NCBI RefSeq assembly: GCF_000002995.4
Contig: NW_025062479.1
Coordinates: forward strand, 6,131,221-6,195,220
Source: Brugia malayi
Taxonomy: Eukaryota > Nematoda > Chromadorea > Rhabditida > Onchocercidae
Reading direction: 5' to 3'
Length of the DNA stretch: 64,000 nt
In this document: positions 51,601 to 64,000 of the stretch, one piece after another
Layout of the letters: the number at the start of each line of letters is the position of its first letter
Position numbering within the stretch: position 1 is the stretch's first letter
Translations under genes and position numbers: made by a program
The notes under the pieces: generated by a model
What the model was told of the DNA's origin: nothing
The model's database searches: none
Seen by the model: the letters and a program-made list of their open reading frames with translations, nothing else

Positions 51601-54600
51601 TTTGTTCATTCCTGATTGGACTTTATGCTCTGGGCTTGAACAACTTGTTGTCAGCAAGTTGGCAAACTCGAACTTACAGCACTAATGTTAGTTGGATACA
51701 TGGCCAAGCGATCGAAATTGGTAGGTTTGTTTTTTTTTTTTAAGATGAAGAAAAAAGTTACTTGTGTTTATTTATATGCCACACGCTTAGCATTTAGGTT
51801 GTGCGGCGATCAAAATTGTTGAACGAGTCTGGGAAACACATTTAACACCTACGGAAGTCGCTGCTTTGGCCGATAAGGTAATATATACTTTTGATCAAAC
51901 TGATTTCAGTGTTGTCTTTTGGATTTTTGGAATTGCATGTTAAATATATTTTAGGCTAGTCAGAGTCGTGATCCATGCATGGTTGAAGCTGCCGCAAAAC
52001 TTGCACTGAGCGTATTACCGAAGGCATATGCTTTAACAGCTGCAGAAAGTCAAAAAGCTTTGCATCAGTGTAAGGAGCAAAGCTCTGAAATGCTTGAAAA
52101 AGCATGTCGTGCTGTTGAACAGGTTTTGTTTACTCATGTTTTAAAGGTTGTCTGGGGTGTTTTTGTTTTGTTTCACATTAAATTAAAAGTCCTATCAAGA
52201 TATCGCTTGGACTATTTCCTTAAGAGACAATAGTAGAGACTTGGTTTAATTTCTGTTTTAAAAAACCGGATGTTGGCTGAGACATACTTCTGAAGATGAA
52301 AATGTAGTATATATAAAGTTTTTGTTTGCTGGAATTGTTTTTTCAGGCAGCCGAAAAAGATGGCGTATACCCGGAAGTGTTGTTCAAAGTTGCCAGGCAC
52401 TGGTTCGACTTGTTTATAGATTCTGAATCTGTTAGTAGCCCACAAACAAGTTTTCAGAATGCGATTCCACAACAACATCCAACTGGGATTTCTCAGTTAC
52501 ACAACGACGTTCTGCAGTCACAGGCCCATGAAGTAAGCGCTGTTCTTTTTTCATATATACTATTGAACTGTGGAGACAACAGCTGTAAGTAGTCGTAAAA
52601 GAAAAAAAGAATTTTCCAGAGTCATCTTTTTTTGCTAAAATGTTATGTTGCAGTAAGACATTGAAATAATTACATGAAGATATTTGTACTATTCGGCCAA
52701 ATTGTGTAGATTATTCCACTCTTGAAACGCACCAATTCAATCCCATTGCGTAGAATGTTGGGATTTCTTTTTTTTTCCACATCTTTTCGTAATAGGCACG
52801 GTGCTATTACGTAATAGACATTTTTCATGTTTGCAATAATTTTTTTCAGACCATTTATTCTGCGACAAATCCACCAACGCTACAACTTCCTGTTCAGTGC
52901 AGACCTGTTCCTTATCCAGCAGCTTCGTATCATTTCATGCCACCACCCCATCATCACCTTCATCAGGCAGGACCACATTGCCCTCCACTCTATGTATCTC
53001 CGGTATCATGTACTCAACCGCAAGTTGGAATTCACTATTCCCAGCGGTAAGCACACAGTGTAGACCCATCTAGAAATTATTCCTATTTTAGTTTACTATC
53101 AATAAAGCAGTATATATATACTCACTCAATTCTTAGTTTTGTTTGGTTTTCTTTCTGTTTTGTTATATCGCGTAGTTTTGTTTATTTGTATAAGTTTGTT
53201 TGGAAGAAACTGTTGTGTTCATTTAATTACAATTGCAAAAAATGATAAGCAATATTTGGCTGTAGACATTTGACATCGATTGATTTTTTCTTAATTCTTT
53301 TTATTTCAGAGGGCCATTACCAGTTGGTGCGATGTCAATAGTGCCGAGACAACAACCAAGTACTATTTATCCTCCGCCTGTGGTTGGTGTTACACCATCA
53401 CGAGCCCTACACATTAGTCATTCGGCTCCAAATTTAAGCCCTATGCAAGCTGTTCAAATGTCCAGACGCAACCAACCTTTGACTGTTTTGCAACAACCTA
53501 TTTGTCTTGGTGCAGGAATGACCCGCTGTCAGTTTCCTACCGTAGGGGAACAGTGCATTCAAGTACTTAAAATTTTCTTGAACTAATTTTAGTTTATCTC
53601 TTCTTTGGTTTAGATTTATTGAACCATCAAATTGGATCTATAGATGAATTTGAAATAACAAAAACAAGAGCACTGTATTTCGATGTTAGGGAAAAATATG
53701 TTAATTTTACTTGATTATTATAGCAATTTCAGCCTATTCCAATAAATGATGCTCTGCGGCATCTACCTCCTCCTACATCGCTTGTACTTTGTCAGTCGAC
53801 CTCGCAACCAGTCACATATTTTGGACAGCCAGCTCCTCAGGTTTGTGTTTTGGTTACCAGTAGAATTTGTTAAATGGAACTGAACATGTGCGTTGGGAAT
53901 TCTAAGCGAAACCTGTTGTGTAAACAAACATTTTATTTATTAATGCCAACGAGCAGCAATATGTAAAATTATTCAGTTCAGTTGCAGCAAATTTAGCTCT
54001 GAAAATTTCCAGCCTCCAATGAATGTTCCTATTCCATCACCAAGTGCTTCTGTTGTTGGAGATCCTCGTATGGCGAAGCTTGTTCATGCTCATCGTGTGG
54101 GAATGATTGCTATGGAAACAATGGGAAGTCGAAACTTGGATGATAATCGTAGCTACGCGAAATTTTCTCAGGTAACATATTCGTAGGAGGGTGTGAGTTG
54201 CACTATTGCTTGTTTGTTTTGCTGTCACTGGATTAAAAGCAATATTCATTACCGTTTGATATTTCGAGAATCCTGCTTATGCTGAAGACGTTCGTTGGTT
54301 ATTCACAGTGGCAACACGATTAGGAGGTGTTTTCACCCAAAGTTTTTGTGAAGTAGCAGCTCGATCTGTTGCATCGCCATTCGTTCTTTTTTCATTAGCT
54401 GTTGAATCAGCAAAGGTTAGTGCTTTCATGTAATATACTGTTCTTCTTAACGTCTGAATCGTGGAAACTTGGATATTCTTCCAGAGATTTACGTTGAAAG
54501 TTTTCAGGTCTTTCACTGGCAGATGCCCTCTATTAGCTACCATTCGCAAGCTGTAATTCACCCTGTCCGGCCTCAGTTAACCACTGGTGCTCCAAATGTA

Positions 54601-55241
54601 ATATTTAAGAATTAAAGATATTTCAAGAATTTTGAACATTTATATAAAAAGTGAATCCACTTTCTTTTTTACATCATTGGTAGTGCCTAAAATAAATTAT
54701 TGTAGGTACGGACTATGCTTCTGCAGAATGGATTTGCACCGCCAACAGCCGATTTAATGCAGCATTGCGTTGAGATGTTTTATGCCGCATCCAGCTCTAA
54801 GCTTAGCCATCCTCGTTTTGTTCCCTCAGATGTTGAAGAGGTATGATTATTGGTATTGGTTATTAATTATGGCAGAAATCGATTGGGATTGGGTAATTAA
54901 TTAAAAAATGTCAAGGTTAGTTTTATAAAAAAGTAGAAGTAAATGGAGTATCTTGGTCTACTTTTTGAGTCATAGTTTGCTGTCATGATAGTTTTTTTGC
55001 ACCGCTTGTCTTACAGTATTTCTTGTGGCCATTTTGAGATCTTGATGCTTAGTTGTACCAATATACGAAATATTCTATTCAGGTCGTTCAACTCGTTAAA
55101 ACAGCAAAAGAAGCATTTCATTGGATACCAGGGCCGGGGAAATTAATGTTTGAAGATTTCATGCGACATGTTCGGAAGCAAAAAGCTTGTAAAAAGGATG
55201 TTGCTCAAAGAATCAATGCTTGTATTCAAAATACAAACTGA
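42675..55241 (+). CDS. ebax-1: ZSWIM8 / EBAX-1 ubiquitin-ligase substrate receptor
   Basis: Receptor of an Elongin BC-Cullin ubiquitin ligase; in animals it drives target-directed microRNA decay by degrading Argonaute, and in worms it also acts in axon-guidance protein quality control. 39 exons, 1918 aa: 42675-42710, 42930-43058, 43465-43582, 43656-43826, 43944-44196, 44360-44445, 44816-44936, 45082-45280, 45403-45599, 45723-45811, 45882-45988, 46393-46593, 46663-46758, 46893-47063, 47153-47431, 47489-47742, 48031-48253, 48379-48497, 48582-48717, 48865-49058, 49149-49337, 49507-49581, 49682-49812, 49992-50115, 50369-50459, 50759-50910, 51342-51499, 51580-51720, 51798-51877, 51955-52122, 52347-52532, 52850-53046, 53310-53562, 53733-53840, 54013-54171, 54269-54415, 54508-54597, 54706-54840, 55083-55241. 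The N-terminal block ERFEEDSLCSW and the SWIM zinc finger (C258-x-C260...C267-x-H269) are conserved, as are long helical segments (GPHRQLHICSFLIGLYALGL; GVYPEVLFKVARHWF). The start of exon 5 and the exon 25/26 junction are the least certain. Confidence 0.93.
50733..50758 (+). repeat. perfect 11-bp hairpin containing a 3' splice site
   Basis: Arms 50733-50743 and 50748-50758 are exact reverse complements (CTGTAAACAGT and ACTGTTTACAG) with a 4-base loop ATGC. The right arm ends exactly with the ACAG acceptor of the intron before ZSWIM8 exon 26, so the splice site is inside a stable stem in the pre-mRNA. Confidence 0.85.
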
Positions 55242-56846
55242 TTTGGAAGTCACAAATTAGTATACCTCTTTCACATTACCTGATGTTTCATTTTAAATTA
55301 TTATTTAAAATTGGTGATTACTGGAGGGAATAGTTTGTGAACTCAAAGCTAATGTTTGCCAATTGACACATAAGTACAGTACGGTTGTGGCACGTTGTTT
55401 CCACCATTCAGTCAGCCATTGGAAACAGTCAGCATTCATTTTATATATGTATGGTTATGTGGTTGTAAATGATTTTTTCTGCGTTGTATCATCATTTCTA
55501 TTCGAAATAATTTTATTTCTTTATGTTCTCATTCAAATTAATTTTATATTGTTATGTTGTAATGCGTGTGGAAGATAAGGAAGTTATCTATCTCTATTGC
55601 GATGTTGTTGATGACTGCGGTGCTTTAATTGGTTGACAGAGAGAGTTCACTTTTATCTAGTACGGATTTGTTTATGAAAAAAAGAAAAAAAAATGAATGT
55701 ATTCTTTAAAGTTGTGGTCTGCTGGTTATAGTATTCACAGTTATAAAAATAACGATTTAAAGGTTTTAACGTAGTGCTACTGAAGTTCAGTATTTTTTTG
55801 GAAGTCTTTTTCGTGCTGAAATTGTGGTAAGTAACTGATTTACTGCTGTGCTATTTCGTTCAGGTTTTGTGTTCATCTGCTTTTGTTGATATTTTCAAAC
55901 ATAGCTGAGATGTATCACACGGTAATTATTGAAATGCTTCTGTAATTGTTGAAGGTCAACGCTGGCACATTTCGAAAGAGTCTGTATAATGAAGCTTTGT
56001 CTGGAAATACTCGTAATTAAGGTTGTCGACCATTCAAACGTAATATATAGTAATTTTTGATGACATTAGTAAAGAGTTGGGAACCTGTTGTTCGATTAGC
56101 GGTAGCTCCAGGCACTCTGCTGTAAAAGTTAGTTTACGACAGAGCGAGAGTTTAATTTAATGAAATAGCCGCATGGTGATGCTGCGTTGAATGCGAAGTG
56201 AGGGTACCGAATTATGTCTGCATATCCTTACTTTTGAATTCCATAGCAAGTAAGCGGTATAATTCTGTACTTACCTAAGTTATCACTGCGCGTCGTCCAT
56301 GCTTCTGTTGTTCAATATTGGAATTGCTTTTGTTTTGACCTTCGGTCACTAGTTTCCATACTGAGTAAAATGGCTAAGAGTGAGATTTTCGCATCAATAA
56401 TGTGCAGTTGCCGGACAGTGCTGTTTAGAATTGGGATTGGAAATTATTCCTTGATGAAGAGTCGCAGAAAGAGAAGGTTTGAGATTATTTTTGTTTTCAT
56501 ATTCGGCCTGGTGTTGTCCGTATAAATTGTATTTCCACATCTTTCGTGTAATCATGTCTTCAAGAATGCTACTTTATGAAATGAACAAGGTTGAAGATTG
56601 GGGATATGTTTCTTCGGCACATCAGTAAGGCCCTGTCATGCGTACATACAGAGCTAATCATATTCTATTCATAGGGATATGTTCTTTCATAATTTTGAGT
56701 TTGATTGGTGCAGTATTCATAACCATAACAATTTTCGGCTAATTTTTTTCATATTTATTTTTAGGACGAAAATACTCCCTCCGAGTTGAGTCCGGACCGC
56801 GTAGTTTACTGTTGTTAGGTTTAATTGTTGATTGTACAGTTTTTGT
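55242..56846 (+). other. intergenic stretch between ZSWIM8 and PNPLA8-like genes
   Basis: Holds the ZSWIM8 3' untranslated region and the promoter of the downstream plus-strand gene. No conserved coding exon is seen. At about 1.6 kb the gap is larger than usual for a nematode operon, so independent promoters are likely. Confidence 0.55.
56838..56839 (+). other. likely SL trans-splice acceptor of the PNPLA8-like gene
   Basis: TTGTACAG ends here, leaving a seven-base leader before the ATG at 56847. Confidence 0.5.
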
Positions 56847-59800
56847 ATGTGGGGAAGAGCTGCAACATCTCTTTGGCGTTTGAGCAAAAGATTCAAGAAT
56901 TCTGGAAAGGGAGTTAATAAGAAAAATCACAAAACCGAAGGAAGCACTGAAACCATAAACTACGTGGGAGACAAATCGTCTGAAAGCGCTGTGCTTCGGG
57001 TAACTTCTTTGTCTCATTACGAAATAAAAGTTGAGCAAGAACAGCACTGTTTGTTTTTCCATTTGATTTTAAGCACAGCCGGTTATTATGCTAGAATTTT
57101 AGGTAAAGACTTGTGTGACTAACTGTTAATTATTAGGTTTTAAAATTCTAGTGTGTTTGTGGAAAGAATTGTGAAAAGTCTCAGAGATTACTTTCCTCAA
57201 AGCAGTTAGTGGATTGGTTAAATTTACAATTCTTAACTCTTAATCGGAAGATTTATTCTTTAAGTGTTTTCTGACTTACTTTTAAATGTGATCGATTGAT
57301 TTTTGTTTTGTTGAGTGTTGAATTTTTGGTTTCATTCCATGTTTTTTCCCTATTTTCATATATTTTGATATTGCTTGTATTGTTGGTGGTTTATCGACTA
57401 AGGGAACACTGGAAGCAGGAAGCAATCCGATGTGCAACATATAATGAAGAGTATAAAATTCATGGTTTAACATTGTTTTCTTTCTGTTTATATCTATTAC
57501 TTTAATACATTTTGCAGTCTCAGACATTCACATCGAGTTTACCGACTGCAACGCATCTTTCATATCTTTCTTCGATTCTTTCTTCGCTGTGGCCTTCTGA
57601 TGGAACGAGGGAAATAGAAAACGTTGACATAAAGTGGGTTTGCAAATGCATCTTGTAATGTTCATATTTTATCAGTTTATATTTTTAGTGTCGTCTCATC
57701 ATCTGTTAAAATTAGGACATATAAAATATCTGGAAACAAAATGTTGTTCAAGTTTTCAAACAACTTACTTCATATCAGAATTTTTTATTAACGGAAAGTT
57801 AGTTTCGTCATCAAAAATAACTGCCTATGAATAGCTGGGTATCAGTACATTTTTAAGTATTGTCATACTTTGACAACCAAAATATCTTGAAGTGGATTTA
57901 TGAACTTTACTACCCTGTTCGGAGTATAATCCCACTACCGCCAAGCACTTTGTCGGGGACAGTTATGTATTGTTAGGAACGGAACTTTGAGTAAAAACAT
58001 GTGGATTGTGGCTGTTTTTAATTTAATTTTTAGTTCCACCCAAAAAAACTGGTGTGTTTTTTTTTTTTTTATTTATTTATTTTTTATTTTTATTTTTTTA
58101 TTTGGATTCTAACTAATATTAGTGTTCCAGAGCACAACGCAAAAAAGTAGTTAGTATACCGAAGTCGGCACTTCTCGACCAAACACGATCACTTGTGCTT
58201 AGCTTACTCTCTGCAGAAGCAGATGGCTCTGTGATGTTGAAAACACGAGAATTATGTAAACATTATATGGAATATCCTGAGGCGCGTGTTGTTGGGTTTC
58301 AGGTTTTCATTAAGAAGTTATTTGTAACAGAAACAGAAATACTTTAGAGCAACAGGTTTTGTTAAATGAATTAGAATAAAATAACAAGTAGTATTTTTTA
58401 ATCCTCGTGAGTGAATAAAATATCGGAATAGATATATGGTTTAAAGCAACAGTTGCCTTTTGAGAGAGTATGTGAAAGAAAAAAATCATTTCTGTATTTA
58501 GTTCCATGATTCAATTATCAAGAAGGTGAAACGCCTCTTACTACGGACTAATGATGAAATGCTAAAAGAACACATTCGGCAGTTCTTACTCCTCGTGGGA
58601 GATGTTAGCACCCCACGTGGGGCTGGTATTCGTGTACTGTCACTTGATGGTGGAGGTACGAGAGGTGTATTAGGCCTTGATATTTTACAAGCGCTAGAAA
58701 ATAATTTGAAAGGATCAAAGGTAATTTTGATTTTTTCTGAGTGGAGGCGTAATTTTATTTGTACCGTTACCGATTAAAAATATCTCTTCAGGTTGTAGAG
58801 GTGTTCGACCTAATCGTGGGCGTAAGTACTGGAGCTATTATTGGTGCATTGCTTGCTGCTAAGAGGTTACCAGTTGGGAAATGTAAGGAAGTTTATATTG
58901 AGATCTCAAGGGAACTTTTTAGCCAAGGCAAATTTTCGGGGATGAGTGGCCTTCTTCTTTCACATGCTTACTATAACACTGAAAAATGGAAGCAGATCTT
59001 GAAAAACGTAAGTAAACACATTGTAAACATGTCTTTCAATATTTTTACAAATATCATTGCTTAGAAATTTTGTTGACTTGCCTGTCAAAGCTTTGTTTGT
59101 CTTTCAGTGTGCAAAGGAATTTGCTAGAGTACATATAATAACCACAGATATATTCGAATGCATCACTTTGTTAAAGGTTATTGGCGAAGACACATTACTG
59201 GAAATATGTGGACGTTGGGGAACTCCCATGCTCAGTATAGTAGCTTGTACTGTGAATACACCAACTCTGCAACCATACATTTTTCGTACCTATGGACATC
59301 CTAACGAAAGTGAAAGCCACTACCGTGGAGGATGTAATCACAAAGCTTGGGAGGCTTTACAAGCTTCTGCTGCTGCTCCGGGCTATTTTCAAGAAGTGAG
59401 CATATCATATGCTCCATTTGGTCATGTATTACATAGAGAGAAGCTTATGACATTTTGTTAAACTGATGCTATAGTATATAAATAAGCATCATGAGCTTGC
59501 TTAATTTATATTTCTTTGAATATTTGCTTTCATTCGCAGAATCTTGTTACATGTGGCATATTTCCTACAAATATTACTAAATATATGCCCAAATTAAATA
59601 GGAACTTAATCAGAAATTTGCTCAATAAATGTTACTATAGAAACGTACCAGCAACTTCCCTGAAATCTTACATAGGATTTCAGACAAGTTTTTACAGGTT
59701 TCACTTGGACCACTACTTTATCAAGACGGTGGTGTACTCACTAATAATCCTACAGCTTTAGCAGTTCATGAGGCACGCATGCTTTGGCCACATGAACGAA

Positions 59801-60506
59801 TACAATGCGTTGTTTCTGTCGGTAATGGAAAGAACGTTTCAGAAGTCGAATTAAATGGCATAAAGTTCGCTGTAGACTTATATTTAATTTATTAAGATAA
59901 CAGGGTGTACCTTATTTGTACAAAAAATGTTACTTGCATTACAGTAGTGATGTAGTACTTACGATCTCACCGTCTAGCTTTTGCTATGATGTGTGCTAGA
60001 ACAGAGTTCATTGAAACGCTCGCTCTAATGATTTTTGTTTGAGGTTGTCTACACGTCTTCAAGAAAAAATCTTACGAATTATTGATTCAGCTACGGATAC
60101 TGAACTTGTCGACTTATGTATGCGTGACACTTTGTCAGAAGGATCATACATACGTTTTAATCCGTACACCAGCTACCCGTATTCTCTCGATGAAATCGAT
60201 CCGAAAAAGTTCGTCATTAATGTACCACAAGTGTTAAGAGAAGCCTCATTTTCGATAAAAGAAATGTATTCGATTATGCTTGTCACCTCACCACACCATT
60301 CCTTACATGAGAGGAGATTGCTGTAAATATATAAGTATATAGGTAAATATATATTATTCAGATTGGAACAAATGAGTGAAGATGCACAACTCTATATTTC
60401 ACGAAATCAGACCAAATTTGAGGCTGCAGCAAAGGTCATCTTGGCTAAACCATCACTGAAACAGCGCATTGTTCGAAACTGGAACAGGTTGATAATCCAG
60501 TGCTAA
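56847..60506 (+). CDS. calcium-independent phospholipase A2 gamma-like (PNPLA8)
   Basis: Patatin-fold lipase releasing fatty acids from membrane phospholipids; the closest family is iPLA2-gamma/PNPLA8, which works in mitochondria and peroxisomes. Nine exons: 56847-56999, 57518-57633, 58131-58302, 58502-58720, 58792-59007, 59108-59395, 59698-59864, 60044-60208, 60362-60506; 546 aa. The start WGRAATSLWRLSKRF is rich in Arg/Lys, Ser and hydrophobics without acids, as in a mitochondrial presequence. Catalytic features: glycine-rich oxyanion loop DGGGTRG (196-202), nucleophile elbow GVSTG with Ser232, and DGG with catalytic Asp398. The family order holds on both sides (TRSLVLSLLSAEAD, HAYYNTEKW, RTYGHP, SAAAPGYF, SATDTE, YIRFNP). 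The protein ends in IQC, so the peroxisomal SKL signal of human PNPLA8 is absent. No ATP-binding motif is seen. Confidence 0.94.
58057..58103 (+). repeat. T-rich / ATTT repeat tract in an intron
   Basis: T-run followed by ATTT repeats in PNPLA8-like intron 2, about 30-75 bases before its 3' splice site. Low-complexity sequence, probably variable in length. Confidence 0.8.
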
Positions 60507-61969
60507 GTAAATAATAAGTAAAAATTTTTATAGCAATGCTGAAGTGCGGTTTGTAAAATTGAAAGAATTTGTGAAGACCCATCTGTGATTAGCTCTGATT
60601 CATTAGTTTATTTGCAACCGTTAAGTGTATCAATCTAATAGCAATACTTAAATGCGAAGTGTTGTCAAGTTATCGCGTAAACATATAATCCATTTTTCAA
60701 AGCTTCTGAGAAATTCGTTGGGCGGGAATCCCTTCACAGGAGGCAAATCACAAAAAATCCCATTCGTCGCTAACAGTTCGTACGAGAAAAATGCCACCAA
60801 TAAAAACCACCAGACTCTTACACATATTCCTGCAAGAATTTTGAAGCGATATTTTCAGCTAAAATAAGATAATATCTAGCCAATGTGAAGAGTGTTCCAA
60901 ACTAATTGAAATCAAGACCAAACTAGATCAAGGTTATGGAGACATACGGTAATTTACATAGAGACCTAGCCGTGTACGTACTGCACGCTCCCGACATCCT
61001 TCGTCGGCAATTCGAAAAAGTGTTAAAAACCAAACGTAATTACCAGTAGAATGGATTGTGATAAATCCACGAAAGAGATCCTCCATGTGGAGATGGCGCT
61101 GCTTGTATGCGGATCATTATATATGTTCTGAAAGAGGCAAAACTAGAATAGTCCCTCATAACATCAAAACCAACAAATGCAAAATTACATCAACTGACAT
61201 AATACCCCAAATAAGTACAGCGCTTCTCCAACAAAGTTTTTTAAGCAACTGTGGAAAAATACCAAGTATTTCATTGAAACACACTATCAAGACAAGATTT
61301 TGATTCATTGGCACATACAAAATAAAGATAAAACAAAATTGCAAAAAGAACCTAGTACTACATGCCTCCAAGTTGCATAACATACATAAGTAAATACGTG
61401 AGAGAAATCACAATGGAAAAGACTCATTATAGTCGGAATGAAGTGGCCAAAATGTAGAGGGAGGCGACTGAAGTGAGAGAGAAATGACAAATGATGGCTA
61501 GAAATTAGAAGGGAAATAAAATGATTCCAAATAATGTTTAGTGAAACAGAACAACATACAGATTTATCGTGAAGTGAAATGAGAGGAAAGGTACAAAATC
61601 AAGATGAAAGCTATAATGTCATTTCAACGCATCAAGCCGATGGATGCATCAGATGGCAAGAATTGAGGGATAGCTTTCAAAAAAGCAAATACCCATTTGT
61701 GGATTATAAATCAGCAAATACAACTGTCTAAACTATAAACAAACGAAGTTGATATAAAATGCAGATATAGAACATGAAGGTAATAGTAATCCACGTTAAA
61801 TTTCAGATTTGCATTTCACCACTCTTTAAATAATGTATCAGGCCAAAAGCACTAACACAATCCTACCGTGCAATCATGACTAAATATCTGAGCTAACTCA
61901 AAACCTTGCATGTAAGCAGAAATCATGCCTTAAGGGCATATCACAATGTGTCAAAATCACATAATATGC
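60507..61969. other. convergent 3' spacer
   Basis: About 1.5 kb between the stop codons of the PNPLA8-like (plus) and PCT-1 (minus) genes. Open frames of up to 81 codons (61058-61303 plus) have no recognisable domains. Both 3' untranslated regions should lie here. Confidence 0.55.

Positions 61970-64000
<2,031 letters not shown>

Overview
The window is nuclear DNA of a nematode: AT-rich, with intron-dense genes, T-rich TTTCAG-type 3' splice sites, and for several genes a 3' splice-acceptor sequence only 2-21 bases upstream of the ATG, which is what spliced-leader (SL) trans-splicing leaves behind. The protein set is animal and its closest recognisable relatives are nematode and vertebrate families. 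A parasitic (filarial-like) nematode is my best guess from composition and intron style, but no species is proven. From memory, the C. elegans counterparts htz-1, plp-1, catp-8, ebax-1 and pct-1 all lie on chromosome IV, so the segment may come from the same ancestral chromosome.

Layout: a left intergenic stretch with a possible terminal exon at the very edge; histone H2A.Z (minus, 5326-6124); alpha-tubulin (minus, 10057-12821); a PUR-domain nucleic-acid-binding protein like PLP-1 (minus, 16232-17897); a PHYHIP-like protein with an FN3 domain and unusual N- and C-terminal extensions (plus, 21345-25050); a SETD4-like SET methyltransferase (plus, 26711-29356); a complete P5A-type ATPase, ATP13A1/CATP-8 (minus, 30317-38316); a ZSWIM8/EBAX-1 ubiquitin-ligase receptor (plus, 42675-55241, 39 exons); a PNPLA8-type calcium-independent phospholipase A2 (plus, 56847-60506); and the PCTAIRE kinase PCT-1 (minus, 61970 to beyond the right edge).

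I rebuilt exon-intron structures by hand from splice signals, reading-frame continuity and family similarity. Nearly all models keep phase through every junction: H2A.Z 136 aa, tubulin 448, PUR 261, PHYHIP-like 554, SETD4-like 374, P5A ATPase 1184, ZSWIM8 1918, PNPLA8 546. The genes are mostly housekeeping or regulatory functions (chromatin, cytoskeleton, ER membrane-protein quality control, microRNA/protein turnover, mitochondrial lipid metabolism, neuronal CDK signalling) and do not form an obvious operon: same-strand neighbours are 1.6-3.9 kb apart. I found no CRISPR array, rRNA, convincing tRNA or intact transposon. The least explained features are the PHYHIP-like protein's extensions, a hairpin that contains a 3' splice site in the ZSWIM8 gene, nested inverted repeats just upstream of H2A.Z, and an inverted repeat followed by a T-run in the divergent spacer upstream of ZSWIM8.
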